A stretch of DNA of 64,000 bases, from NCBI RefSeq assembly GCF_000328565.1, contig NC_019966.1, forward strand, positions 372,001 to 436,000. Direction: 5' to 3'. Below the pieces are notes generated by a model. It saw only the letters and a list, made by a program, of their open reading frames with translations, was not told the origin of the DNA and did no database searches. Both the position numbers and the translations under genes were made by a program. Origin of the DNA: Mycobacterium sp. JS623. GTDB taxonomy: Bacteria > Actinomycetota > Actinomycetes > Mycobacteriales > Mycobacteriaceae. Shown in pieces: positions 30,947-39,418 of this stretch. Each line of letters starts with the position of its first letter. The stretch's first letter is position 1.

Positions 30947-32806
30947 ATGACGCAACCGAATGACCCCCGCAAGGTCAAGGTCATCGTTGAGCTGATCGAC
31001 CACACCAGCAAGATCGCCGAGATTCAGGAGCGAGGCGACCTGGTCGAGCGGATGGCCAAGGCCAAGGTGCGCATCAGCGATCCCCAGATCCGCGTCGTGA
31101 TCGCCGGTCAGCTCAAGCAGGGCAAGAGCCAGCTGCTGAATTCACTGCTGAATGTCCCGGTCTCGCGGGTCGGCGACGACGAAACCACGGTGGTCGCCAC
31201 GATGGTCTCTTACGGCGAACAGGCCACCGCGAAGCTGATGGTCGCCAGCGTCGATGGCGCTGAGCCCGAGGCCATCGAGATCCCGATCGCCGACATCAAA
31301 AACGACCTGCGCCGCCACCCCGCCGCGGGCGGGCGGCAGGTATTGCGTGTCGCGGTGACTGCAAACAGCCCACTGCTCAAGGGTGGTTTGGTGTTCGTCG
31401 ACACCCCTGGCGTCGGCGGGCACGGCCAGCCGCACTTGTCGGCCACGCTTGGCCTATTGCCCGACGCGGACGCGATGATGATGGTCAGCGACACCAGTCA
31501 AGAGTTCACCGAACCCGAGATGACGTTCATCCGTCAGGCGTTCGAAATCTGCCCCGTCGCAACGATTGTCGCGACCAAGACCGACCTCTATCCACACTGG
31601 CGGCAGATCGTCGAGGTCAACAAGGCCCACCTGCAGCGTGCCGGCCTGTCGTTGCCGATGATTCCGGCATCGTCGCTGCTTCGCAGCCACGCCATCCAGC
31701 TCAACGACAAGGAACTCAACGAGGAGTCCAACTTTCCTGCCATCGTGAAGTTCCTCAGCGAGAAGGTGATGTCGCGGGAAAACGACCGCGTGCGCGATCA
31801 GGTGCTCGCCGAAATACGTTCTGCTGCCGAGCATTTGATGCTTGCCGCAGACTCTGAGCTGTCGTCGCTCAACGATCCCGACGCGCGCGAGCGGTTGAAG
31901 GCCGAGCTCGAGCGCCGCAAGGTCGAGGCCCAAGACGCGCTTCAACAGACTGCGCTGTGGCAACAGGTGCTCAACGACGGAATCGCCGATCTGACAGCCG
32001 ATGTCGATCACGACCTGCGTGCCAGGTTTCGTGCCATCACCCAGCACACTGAGCACGTCATCGATACCACCGATCCCACTCACCACTGGGCCGAAATCGG
32101 CACCGAGCTGGAGAATGCGATCGCCACCGCCGTCGGCGACAACTTCGTCTGGGCCTACCAACGCGCCGAGGTGCTGGCCCAAGAAGTGGCGCGGACATTC
32201 GTCGAGGCGGGCCTTGAGGCAGTCAAGATGCCGCAGCTCGACGCGCGCGAAATGGGTGCCAACTTTGGCGAATTGAAGTCGCTGGCCAAGCTGGAGGCCA
32301 AGCCGATCAAGGCCGGGCACAAGATGGTCACCGGAATGCGTGGTTCCTACGGCGGTGTGCTGATGTTCGGCATGCTGACGTCGTTCGCCGGGCTTGGCAT
32401 GTTCAACCCGCTATCGCTGGGTGCCGGTCTTTTGCTGGGCCGCAAGACATACAAGGACGACATGGAGAACCGCATGATGCGGGTGCGCAGTGAGGCGAAG
32501 ATGAACATGCGAAAGTTCGTCGACGACGTCTCGTTCGTGGTGACCAAGGAATCCCGCGATCGGCTCAAGGGAATTCAGCGTCAGCTGCGCGACCATTACC
32601 GCGGCATCGCCAATCAGATGACCCGCTCGCTCAACGAGTCATTGCAGGCGACCGTCGCGACTGCGCAGCTCGAAGAAAGCGAGCGCAACACGCGCATAAG
32701 GGAACTCGAGCGTCAGCTCAACATTCTCAAACAGGTGACCGATCACGCGGTCAATCTGGCGTCAAGCGCCGCCGAAGTAGCCCGCGAACCCGTCGGGACG
32801 GCGTAA
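30947..32806 (+). CDS. iniA: Dynamin-like GTPase IniA
   Basis: A 619-residue dynamin-like protein. The GTPase domain shows G1 AGQLKQGKSQ (near residue 54), G3 DTPGVGG (near 152) and G4 TKTD (near 210). A helical stalk follows, and a hydrophobic paddle near 467-500 (FGMLTSFAGLGMFNPL, then LLLGRKTYKDD) should insert into the membrane. Structural and in vitro work on mycobacterial IniA supports GTP-driven membrane fission or remodelling, with a role in tolerance to cell-wall drugs. I use ATG 30947, preceded by AAAAGGA, not the longer in-frame opening. It follows iniB by 103 bp including a hairpin. IniC follows. Confidence 0.93.
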   Translation: MTQPNDPRKVKVIVELIDHTSKIAEIQERGDLVERMAKAKVRISDPQIRVVIAGQLKQGKSQLLNSLLNVPVSRVGDDETTVVATMVSYGEQATAKLMVASVDGAEPEAIEIPIADIKNDLRRHPAAGGRQVLRVAVTANSPLLKGGLVFVDTPGVGGHGQPHLSATLGLLPDADAMMMVSDTSQEFTEPEMTFIRQAFEICPVATIVATKTDLYPHWRQIVEVNKAHLQRAGLSLPMIPASSLLRSHAIQLNDKELNEESNFPAIVKFLSEKVMSRENDRVRDQVLAEIRSAAEHLMLAADSELSSLNDPDARERLKAELERRKVEAQDALQQTALWQQVLNDGIADLTADVDHDLRARFRAITQHTEHVIDTTDPTHHWAEIGTELENAIATAVGDNFVWAYQRAEVLAQEVARTFVEAGLEAVKMPQLDAREMGANFGELKSLAKLEAKPIKAGHKMVTGMRGSYGGVLMFGMLTSFAGLGMFNPLSLGAGLLLGRKTYKDDMENRMMRVRSEAKMNMRKFVDDVSFVVTKESRDRLKGIQRQLRDHYRGIANQMTRSLNESLQATVATAQLEESERNTRIRELERQLNILKQVTDHAVNLASSAAEVAREPVGTA

Positions 32807-33043
32807 CCACCACCGGGGTAGTCATCACCAGGAGATCGGGTCGGTCGAGAAGGCGCTCGGCATCGAAGAGTGCCCGTTGACCGCCGACCACTGTTCCGAT
32901 GCCCCTCCCGACGACCCGCCGCCTGCAGATCAGCCGGCCGGCGACCACGCGGCCGCCCAGCGCTTCGTCGACACGTTCTAAGCTGGACCTCCGGTCATTG
33001 CCGGAGTGGAGGAAATCCAGGGAACGTTGGTGAGTAGCGCGAG

Positions 33044-34528
33044 ATGAGCACTAGCGATCAGGTGCGCGCGATCCTTGGCGGAACCATTCAGGCCTACCGC
33101 AACGATCCCGCCTACCAGCATCGGCCCGATGTGCACAACGAGCTGGAGCGCATCGGCTACCGGCTCAACCAGCCGATCCGCATCGCGCTCGCAGGCACGC
33201 TGAAGGCGGGCAAGTCCACGCTCGTGAACGCGCTTGTGGGCGAGGACATTGCGCCGACCGACGCCACCGAGGCCACCCGCATCGTCACCTGGTTCCGGCA
33301 CGGCCCGATCCCCAAGGTGACCGCCAACCACCGGGGCGGCAGGCGCTCGAATGTGCCGATCGCCCGCGATCGCGGGCTGACATTCGATTTCGCAAACCTC
33401 GATCCGGAGGACGTCGTCGATCTGGACGTGGAGTGGCCCGCCGCCGAGCTGATCGATTCGACGATCATCGACACACCGGGCACGTCGTCGCTCAGCCGTG
33501 ATGTCTCCCAACGCACCCTGAGGCTGCTGGTGCCCGACGACGGGGTGCCGCGCGTCGACGCGGTGGTGTTCCTGCTGCGCACGCTGAACGCCGCAGACAT
33601 CGCGCTGCTCAAGCAGATCGGTGAGCTGGTCGGCGGCTCAGCCGGTGCACTGGGCGTGATAGGGGTGGCTTCGCGGGCCGACGAGATCGGCGCGGGCCGG
33701 ATCGACGCGATGCTGTCGGCCAAGGATGTGGCCAAGCGATTCACCACCGAAATGGACAAGACCGGCATCTGCCAGGCCGTGGTGCCGGTGTCCGGGCTGC
33801 TGGCGCTGACCGCCCGCACGTTGCGTCAGAGCGAGTTCGTCGCGCTCGAGAAGCTGGCCGGGGTAGACGCCGCCGAGCTGACCAAGGCGATGCTGTCGGT
33901 GGACCGCTTCGTTCGTGAGGACAGCTCACTGCCCGTCGACGCCGCCACTCGCGCCGCACTGCTGGACCGGTTCGGCATGTTCGGCATCAGAATCTCGATC
34001 GCGGTGCTGCGCGCGGGGGTCAGCGATTCGGTTGCGCTGGCCGACGAGCTACTGGAACGCAGTGGTCTGGTGGCGCTGCGCGACGTCATCGACCAACAGT
34101 TCGCGCAGCGTTCGGATCTGCTCAAGGCACACACCGCGCTGCTGTCGCTGCGACAGTTCGTCCAGACCAACCCGATCTATGCGACGCGTTACATCATCGC
34201 CGACATCGACCCGCTGCTGGCCGACACGCATGCGTTCGAAGAGCTGCGCCTGTTGAGTGCATTGCGTTCGCGTGCAACGACTTTGAATGAAGACGAGATC
34301 GCGTCGCTGCGGCGCATCATCGGAGGTTCTGGCACCGACGCCGCCAGCAGGCTTGGGCTCCGGCCCGACGCGCCGTACGACGGGCCGCGGGCAGCGTTCG
34401 CGGCGGCCCAGCGGTGGCGGAGGCGCGCCGACCATCCCCTCAACGATCCGTTCACTACCCGCGCATGTCGGGCAGCCGTGCGCAGTGCCGAGGCGATGGT
34501 CGCCGAGTATGCGGCAAGGGGACGTTGA
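33044..34528 (+). CDS. iniC: Dynamin-like GTPase IniC
   Basis: A 494-residue paralog of IniA. G1 reads AGTLKAGKST (near residue 52), G3 IIDTPGTSS (near 143), and G4 is degenerate (ASRADE in place of T/NKxD, near 209). The C-terminal half is helical, and I see no paddle as clear as in IniA. It probably pairs with IniA in membrane remodelling. The ATG at 33044 is 237 bp after iniA, a longer gap than expected inside an operon, and that gap contains a reading-frame remnant. Length matches Rv0343 (493 residues). Confidence 0.92.
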   Translation: MSTSDQVRAILGGTIQAYRNDPAYQHRPDVHNELERIGYRLNQPIRIALAGTLKAGKSTLVNALVGEDIAPTDATEATRIVTWFRHGPIPKVTANHRGGRRSNVPIARDRGLTFDFANLDPEDVVDLDVEWPAAELIDSTIIDTPGTSSLSRDVSQRTLRLLVPDDGVPRVDAVVFLLRTLNAADIALLKQIGELVGGSAGALGVIGVASRADEIGAGRIDAMLSAKDVAKRFTTEMDKTGICQAVVPVSGLLALTARTLRQSEFVALEKLAGVDAAELTKAMLSVDRFVREDSSLPVDAATRAALLDRFGMFGIRISIAVLRAGVSDSVALADELLERSGLVALRDVIDQQFAQRSDLLKAHTALLSLRQFVQTNPIYATRYIIADIDPLLADTHAFEELRLLSALRSRATTLNEDEIASLRRIIGGSGTDAASRLGLRPDAPYDGPRAAFAAAQRWRRRADHPLNDPFTTRACRAAVRSAEAMVAEYAARGR

Positions 34529-34532
34529 TTCC

Positions 34533-34593
34533 GGCTTAGCGGGTTCATTCCTCACATATGGTGCGAGTGATCAACCCGCTAGCGCGATAAGCC
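34533..34593. terminator. Inverted repeat between convergent iniC and the Thr-rich-tail gene
   Basis: TAGCGGGTT (34537-34545) is mirrored by AACCCGCTA (34573-34581), and the outer GGCTTA is mirrored by TAAGCC. The arms are 27 bases apart with no T-tract, so a bidirectional terminator is possible but unproven. Confidence 0.4.
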
Positions 34594-34623
34594 CTGCGGC
34601 GTCATGCGCGCATGCGGCGCGGG

Positions 34624-35091
34624 TCACGGCGGGGGTGGGACGGTCACTGTTTGGGTGATGGTGCTGGTGGACGTACTCGTACTGACGCTGGTGCTGACGC
34701 TCGGCGAGGTCGTCGTCGTGGTGGTCGTGGTGGTCGTCGTCGTGGTGGGCTCGGTGGTCACCGTGGTCGTGGTTGGCTCGGTGGTGGTCGGTGCCGTCGT
34801 CGTTGCCGCCGTGGTGCTCGTCGGCGCGGTCACCGACGTCGTGGTCCGGGTGATCGGGGTCAGCGTGGTCACAGGCTCAGGAGAGCTGCCGCCGGTGAGC
34901 AGCTTGACCAGGCCGAAGATGATCAATGCCACCAGCACGGCGCCGAGCGCGCCGAATGCCACCAGGGCTACGGGCTTGCGGTGCCATGGCACCACATCCG
35001 CCGCAGGCGGCCCCCCGTCGCCGTAATTGATGTAGGCGGTCGGCTGGTTGTCGGGATTGTTCGGATCGTCGGGAGGTCCGTAGCGCGCCAC
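34624..35091 (-). CDS. Small single-pass membrane protein with Thr-rich tail
   Basis: A 155-residue protein: a short acidic Pro-rich cytoplasmic part, PWHRKP, one membrane span (about residues 40-62), then an exported tail made mostly of Thr, Ser and Pro, including a run of 13 threonines. The juxtamembrane motif and tail copy the layout of the Hsp70-like protein 2 without its ATPase. I start at GTG 35091, since CTACTATCA stands at the same distance before it as before the neighbouring paralog. An upstream ATG (35142) would overlap that gene. No known family recognised. Confidence 0.65.
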   Translation of the reverse strand: MARYGPPDDPNNPDNQPTAYINYGDGGPPAADVVPWHRKPVALVAFGALGAVLVALIIFGLVKLLTGGSSPEPVTTLTPITRTTTSVTAPTSTTAATTTAPTTTEPTTTTVTTEPTTTTTTTTTTTTTSPSVSTSVSTSTSTSTITQTVTVPPPP

Positions 35092-35110
35092 GGGCTCTGA
35101 TAGTAGGCCG

Positions 35111-35581
35111 TCAGGGCTGCGGATAGAGCGTGCGCGTGACATTGGTGCGCGGGCCGCGACGCGTCGTCGACGGCGAGGACTGCTCGCCACTTGGCGGCGT
35201 GTACGGCCGCGTCCATGCGGTGTGCGTGGTGTCCGTCGTATCGGGGCTCGTCGTATCGGGGCTCGACGTATCGGGCGACGACGGCGTGGTGGACGACGGA
35301 CCGTTGATGTCGGTGGTGACCGGGGGACTGGTGCTGGTGATCGTCGCGGTGGTGGTCGGCGTCGACGAATGGCTGGCGGTCGCCGAGAACGACGGGTCGA
35401 CGAAGTTCAGCGGCGCCTGGTCGGGCTCGCCGAACTGGCGCGCCACGAACGTCACCGCCGCGATGATGATGCCGACGGCGGCGATAGCCGCCACGCTCGC
35501 CCCGATGACGTTCGGCGTGCGGTTGTACCACGGCGTTTCCGACGACTCGTCGTCGTAATCGTCGGGGTCCTGGCCTGCCAT
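35111..35581 (-). CDS. Small single-pass membrane protein with Thr/Ser/Pro-rich tail
   Basis: A 156-residue relative of the next gene: an acidic N-terminus (DPDDYDDESSE), PWYNRTP, one membrane span (about residues 23-48), then an exported Ser/Thr/Pro/Asp-rich tail with four SPDT-type units (TTPSSPDTSSPDTTSPDTTD) and a basic end. No catalytic motif. It is 19 bp upstream of its smaller relative and probably co-transcribed. The two close the ini region on its right, convergent with iniC. I recognise no named family; a surface or wall-spanning role with the Hsp70-like proteins is inference. Confidence 0.7.
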   Translation of the reverse strand: MAGQDPDDYDDESSETPWYNRTPNVIGASVAAIAAVGIIIAAVTFVARQFGEPDQAPLNFVDPSFSATASHSSTPTTTATITSTSPPVTTDINGPSSTTPSSPDTSSPDTTSPDTTDTTHTAWTRPYTPPSGEQSSPSTTRRGPRTNVTRTLYPQP

Positions 35582-35587
35582 GGCCAG

Positions 35588-35596
35588 TGATAGTAG
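35588..35596 (-). promoter_or_regulatory. Near-leaderless promoter element CTACTATCA (first of a pair)
   Basis: CTACTATCA ends 6 bases before the ATG of the 156-residue membrane protein. The identical nonamer (35098-35106) ends 6 bases before the GTG of its partner. TACTAT is a good mycobacterial -10, so both genes may have leaderless or very short-leader transcripts. Confidence 0.45.
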
Positions 35597-35621
35597 CCGC
35601 GGGTTTCGGCCCGCGGCCGCG

Positions 35622-36554
35622 TCACGCGAACTGCGGAATGACCTCGGTGGCGAAGAAGTCGAGGTGATCGAGGTCAGACAGGTCGAGAAGCTGCAGATAT
35701 ACCCGCTGCACCCCGACCGCTATGTAGGGCCCGAGCTTGTCCGCGACCTCCGCGGGGGTACCCACCAGCGGGGAGTTGCTGCGCAGTTCGTCCACGTCGC
35801 GGCCGATGGCGACCGCCCGCCGCGCAACCTCCGCATCGTCGCGGCCGGAGCAGACCACGAACGCCGCCGAGTAGGTCAATGAGTCCGCCGGCCGGCCCGC
35901 CTCGGCCAGCGCCCCCGCCACCCGCTCGATTTGAGTCTTGGCCACGTCGAGCGGCGCGAACGGAATGTTGAACTCGGCGGCGAAGGCCGCCGCGAGTGCG
36001 GGCGTGCGCTTGGGGCCGCCGCCGCCGATGATGATCGGCGGGTGCGGCGACTGGGCCGGTTTGGGCAGTGCGGGCGACTCCACGACTGTGTACTGCGTTC
36101 CGGAGTAGTCGAACGTCTCGCCGACGGGCGTCGTCCACATTCCGGTGATGATGTGGAGCTGTTCGGTCAGCCGGTCGAAGCGCTCGCCCAGCGGTGGGAA
36201 CGGGATCGCGTATGCCTGGTGTTCGGCCTCGAACCACCCTGCACCGATGCCCAATTCCACACGGCCACCGCTCATTTCGTCGACCTGCGCCACCGAGATC
36301 GCCAGCGGGCCTGGATGGCGGAAGGTCGCCGACGTGACCATGGTGCCGAGCCGGACTGTCGACGTTTCGCGGGCGATACCGGCCAGCGTCACCCAGGAGT
36401 CGGTCGGACCGGGTAGCCCGTCGCCGCTCATCGCGACGTAGTGGTCAGACCGAAAGAATGCCGAATAACCCAGCGATTCGGCGGCGCGGGCGACGGCCAG
36501 TTGGTCGGAATAGGTGGCGCCCTGTTGGGGCTCGACGAAGACGCGGAAATCCAC
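35622..36554 (-). CDS. LLM-class F420-type oxidoreductase
   Basis: A 310-residue luciferase-like monooxygenase fold protein. The N-terminal strand MDFRVFVEPQQGATYSDQL, then DHYVAM (near 37), the RLGTMVTSATFRHP segment (near 68), RVELGIGAGWFEAEH (near 97) and PPIIIGGGGPKRTPALAA (near 170) match F420-dependent members of the class common in mycobacteria. The real substrate and whether it uses F420 or FMN cannot be told here. It lies 40 bp upstream of the small membrane-protein genes on the same strand and may precede them in a transcript, although they have their own promoter element. Confidence 0.85.
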   Translation of the reverse strand: MDFRVFVEPQQGATYSDQLAVARAAESLGYSAFFRSDHYVAMSGDGLPGPTDSWVTLAGIARETSTVRLGTMVTSATFRHPGPLAISVAQVDEMSGGRVELGIGAGWFEAEHQAYAIPFPPLGERFDRLTEQLHIITGMWTTPVGETFDYSGTQYTVVESPALPKPAQSPHPPIIIGGGGPKRTPALAAAFAAEFNIPFAPLDVAKTQIERVAGALAEAGRPADSLTYSAAFVVCSGRDDAEVARRAVAIGRDVDELRSNSPLVGTPAEVADKLGPYIAVGVQRVYLQLLDLSDLDHLDFFATEVIPQFA

Positions 36555-36618
36555 GAGCGCCAGCCTATGGGGCGCGCCTGTGGGTCGTCGACCGTAACCC
36601 GTGCCGCTAGCTCAGTTC

Positions 36619-36915
36619 ATGAAGCACACATTCCTAGCCGGGATAGCCGTTCTCGGGATGCTCACAGCCGTGGGTCCGACCGGCGCGGCCGCAGCAGCCC
36701 CGTCCGGTTTCGGCAATGCGCAAGACACGATCAACGCCCTGCAAAGCCAGGGTTTCAACGTGGTGCTCAACGGCGCGGCCACTTACCCGTTGTCGGGCTG
36801 CAAGGTCACCGGGATCGAGGGACTGAACAGTTCCAACATCGACTCGTGGGGACGACGGATCGACCCGACCCAGTTCGATACCGTGTACGTGGACATCTCC
36901 TGCCGCGGCGGCTGA
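36619..36915 (+). CDS. Small secreted protein with two cysteines
   Basis: A 98-residue protein with a clear signal peptide (MKHTFLAGIAVLGML, cleavage after GAAAAA near residue 27). The mature part of about 70 residues begins SGFGNAQDTINALQSQGF and has two cysteines (GCKV and ISCRGG) that could form a disulfide. It resembles the many small secreted proteins of mycobacteria with an NAQDTINxLQxxGY-type start; their function is unknown. I start at ATG 36619, because the signal peptide begins there. Divergent from the LLM gene, with 64 bp between. Confidence 0.75.
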   Translation: MKHTFLAGIAVLGMLTAVGPTGAAAAAPSGFGNAQDTINALQSQGFNVVLNGAATYPLSGCKVTGIEGLNSSNIDSWGRRIDPTQFDTVYVDISCRGG

Positions 36916-36958
36916 CCCCTGACACGAGTTGTTCAGCCACCGCTGGCACACTGTACGA

Positions 36959-37462
36959 ATGGCACAGATAACGCTTCGTGGAAACGCGATCAACACAGTC
37001 GGCGAGCTGCCGGCCGTCGGATCTCCCGCTCCTCAATTCACCCTGATCGGCACTGACCTCGGTGAGGTGACCAGCGAGCAGTTCCGCGGTAAGCCGTTGT
37101 TGCTCAACATCTTTCCGTCAGTGGATACGCCTGTCTGCGCCACCAGCGTGCGGGTCTTCAACGAGCGCGCCCAGGCCAGCGGGCTGACAGTGCTGTGCGT
37201 GTCGAACGATCTGCCGTTTGCTCAGAAGCGGTTCTGCGGCGCAGAGGGCATCGAGAACGTCACCACGGCATCGGCATTCCGCGGCAGCTTCGGCGAGGAC
37301 TACGGCATCACGATCGCCGACGGTCCCTTTGCGGGTCTTCTCGCCCGCGCCGTTGTCGTGATCGGCGCGGACGGCAACGTCGCCTATAGCGAGCTGGTGC
37401 CCGAGATCGCCTCCGAACCCAGCTACGACGCCGGGCTCGACGCATTGGGCGCCTCGGTCTAA
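36959..37462 (+). CDS. tpx: Thiol peroxidase Tpx
   Basis: A 167-residue atypical 2-Cys peroxiredoxin. The peroxidatic Cys lies in SVDTPVCATSV (near residue 60) and the resolving Cys in AQKRFCGAEGI (near 93). Tpx reduces hydrogen and organic peroxides with thioredoxin and is part of the defence against oxidative and nitrosative stress. ATG 36959 is chosen because the family begins MAQITLRGN. It stands alone, 43 bp after the small secreted protein gene and convergent with the next gene, whose end is one base away. Confidence 0.94.
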   Translation: MAQITLRGNAINTVGELPAVGSPAPQFTLIGTDLGEVTSEQFRGKPLLLNIFPSVDTPVCATSVRVFNERAQASGLTVLCVSNDLPFAQKRFCGAEGIENVTTASAFRGSFGEDYGITIADGPFAGLLARAVVVIGADGNVAYSELVPEIASEPSYDAGLDALGASV

Positions 37463-37463
37463 C

Positions 37464-38084
37464 TCACAGCCCGCGCCGGGCGGTGCGAACCGCCTGGGCC
37501 GCCTGGGCGTCAGAGAAGGTCAATCGAACCTCGTCACGCCCCGAGAGGAACAACAGCAGCTCCTCGGGTTCGCCGGTGACGATCAGCTCCGGTCCACCAC
37601 CGACGGTGGCCAGCGTCTTGCCGTCCGGCGTGCGAAGCGACACCCGCGCCGGCGCCTTGCCAAGGCTCAGCCGGGCCATCAGCGGAAGGCCCCGGCCCAG
37701 CGCCTTGACCAAGGTGTCATCGAGTCGCCTTGGTTCCCAACCACTTTGGGCTCGGCGCACGTCCTCGTGGTGGATGAACATCTCGCCCAGGTTGGCGATC
37801 GGATCGAGAAGCTTGAACGGCGAATACAGCGGCGGGCCTGAGGCGACCTTCGCCAGCAGGTCGTCCCAGGCGGTGGTCTGGGTGACCTGGCGCTGCACCC
37901 TGGCGGTGTAGCCCGCGAGGAACGGGACGGCGACTCCGGCCGTCGCGTCCAGCCTGCCTTCACGGACCACCAGATGTGCGGCGAGGTCGCGGGTGGTCCA
38001 GTCACCGCATAGCGTTGGCGCGTTAGGCCCGACGTCGCGCATGGTGTCCACGAGGGCGGCGCGTTCGCGCTGAGCCGCAGTCAT
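37464..38084 (-). CDS. TIGR03085-type metal-binding protein (MDMPI N-terminal fold)
   Basis: A 206-residue DinB-like protein. Family features are ERAALVDTMRDVGPNAPTLC then WTTRDLAAHLVVREGR (near 30-45) and the second His pair in GEMFIHHEDVRRA (near 105). This is the actinobacterial TIGR03085 group with a predicted metal site and unknown substrate. I use ATG 38084 rather than the TTG two codons earlier. It follows the LpqJ-like gene by 9 bp on the same strand. Together with the metallo-beta-lactamase-fold gene the three form a tight operon. Confidence 0.8.
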   Translation of the reverse strand: MTAAQRERAALVDTMRDVGPNAPTLCGDWTTRDLAAHLVVREGRLDATAGVAVPFLAGYTARVQRQVTQTTAWDDLLAKVASGPPLYSPFKLLDPIANLGEMFIHHEDVRRAQSGWEPRRLDDTLVKALGRGLPLMARLSLGKAPARVSLRTPDGKTLATVGGGPELIVTGEPEELLLFLSGRDEVRLTFSDAQAAQAVRTARRGL

Positions 38085-38093
38085 GGTCAAACT

Positions 38094-38633
38094 CTAGAAC
38101 GCCGCAACGCCCTCGACAGCAATAACCATGCCGTGGCCGGTGCCGTCATTGGTGAACCTGGTGCCCTCCTCGCTTGCTTCGATGGTCCATCCGACGGCCG
38201 AATAGGTCTTGTAGTCGAGCGTAATCACCGGAATGTCACCCAGATTGCCCACGACCCAACTGAGTTCGCCGTTCGCGGTGACACGGACCCCATTGGCCTG
38301 GGTGCCGTTCAGCACCGGCGCGTTGGTGAACTGTGCCTCGCAGCCCACCTCGGCCTCGCTGAGCTGGCAGCGCGTCTTGCCCGACTTCGTCACGATGAAC
38401 ACATAGCCGTTCTCGGGCGTCAATACCTCGCCGCCGGGCGCGTTCGGAGTCCTGCTCGGCGACGGTGTCAGCGTCTTTGGCGGCGCGGCCGTCGGCGTGG
38501 GGGGACGGCTGGTTGGAAAGCTCGGTTCGGTGGGCTCTGTTGGATTGATGACGGGGGTACCGCGGGTGCTCGTTTGGCAGCCCGTCAGTACGGCGAATGC
38601 GAGGACGACGGCAACGGTCCGTCGTGGTGTCAT
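38094..38633 (-). CDS. lpqJ: Lipoprotein, LpqJ-like
   Basis: A 179-residue lipoprotein: a Tat-less signal (TPRRTVAVVLAFAVL) with lipobox LTGC at residues 16-19, a Pro/Thr-rich spacer (20-65) and a globular C-terminal domain (70-179) with two cysteines (RCQLSEAEVGC). No enzyme motif. The place between iniC and ansP2 matches Rv0344c (lpqJ). Its start overlaps the end of the upstream metallo-beta-lactamase-fold gene by 4 bp, so they are coupled. Confidence 0.75.
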   Translation of the reverse strand: MTPRRTVAVVLAFAVLTGCQTSTRGTPVINPTEPTEPSFPTSRPPTPTAAPPKTLTPSPSRTPNAPGGEVLTPENGYVFIVTKSGKTRCQLSEAEVGCEAQFTNAPVLNGTQANGVRVTANGELSWVVGNLGDIPVITLDYKTYSAVGWTIEASEEGTRFTNDGTGHGMVIAVEGVAAF

Positions 38634-39346
38634 CCAGCGCTCGCCATCGCGGCGTATTCGCCGGCAAGCGCCCGCAATTGCGCAGCGCCGTCACCGGAGT
38701 AGGACGAACCGTGCATGGCGGCCAGCGTAGTCGGGTTCAGCTGGGCGAGCTGTTCGAGCGTCGGCTGTAGGTTAGTCGTCAGCCCCGTCGCGTGGAAAAT
38801 GGCTTCGGCCTCTAATGCCGGTGCTACACAGTCGGATTCGGTGAGCGGCGAGCACTGGCCGACTTGGGTCAAGATGTCGCCGGCCAGCAGCGTGGACGTC
38901 GTCTCGTCGAACCACAGGCCGGCCTCCCAGTTGTGCGGAACGTGCGGTGTGGGGATGAACCGCAGCCGGTGGCCGCCGACATCATGCACACCCTCGGGTG
39001 CGATCACCGGGGGTCGGTCGCAGAGGTCGTTGAGTGACACTGCGCAGGCCAGCGCGCCGTGGATGACTTCGGCATTTGGCGCGGCGGCCAACAGCAGGTT
39101 GACTGCACCGCACTCGTCGGCCTCGACGTGGCCGAACGCGATCCAGCGCAGCTTCTCCAGCGGCTTGACCCGGTTGATGGCGTCAGAGACCAGCGGGAAC
39201 AACTGCCGATGCCCGCAGTGAAACAGGAACGGCTCGTCGCCCGTCAGCAGGAACTGGTTGAAGGTGAACCCATTCGGGGGGACGTCCGCAACAAAGGTGG
39301 ACAGCCGGTAAATATCTGTTGCGATCTCAACGACAGTCGTTTCCAT
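38630..39346 (-). CDS. Metallo-beta-lactamase-fold protein of the di-iron (ODP) type
   Basis: A 238-residue MBL-fold protein. Its first metal motif reads HVEADECG (near residue 73), the HxExDE pattern of flavodiiron proteins and not HxHxDH of hydrolases. His in TPHVPHNWE, Asp in LLAGDIL and His in MHGSSYSGDG complete a likely di-iron site. It has no flavodoxin domain. Oxygen or NO sensing or reduction is possible by analogy; the activity is not known. First gene of an operon with the LpqJ-like and TIGR03085-type genes. Confidence 0.82.
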   Translation of the reverse strand: METTVVEIATDIYRLSTFVADVPPNGFTFNQFLLTGDEPFLFHCGHRQLFPLVSDAINRVKPLEKLRWIAFGHVEADECGAVNLLLAAAPNAEVIHGALACAVSLNDLCDRPPVIAPEGVHDVGGHRLRFIPTPHVPHNWEAGLWFDETTSTLLAGDILTQVGQCSPLTESDCVAPALEAEAIFHATGLTTNLQPTLEQLAQLNPTTLAAMHGSSYSGDGAAQLRALAGEYAAMASAG

Positions 39347-39418
39347 TACATAATCGTCCGCCTTGAACGCGCGCGCCGTGGATCATTGGGATAGCCGCGG
39401 CGGGGAGAGTTCCGGGGG

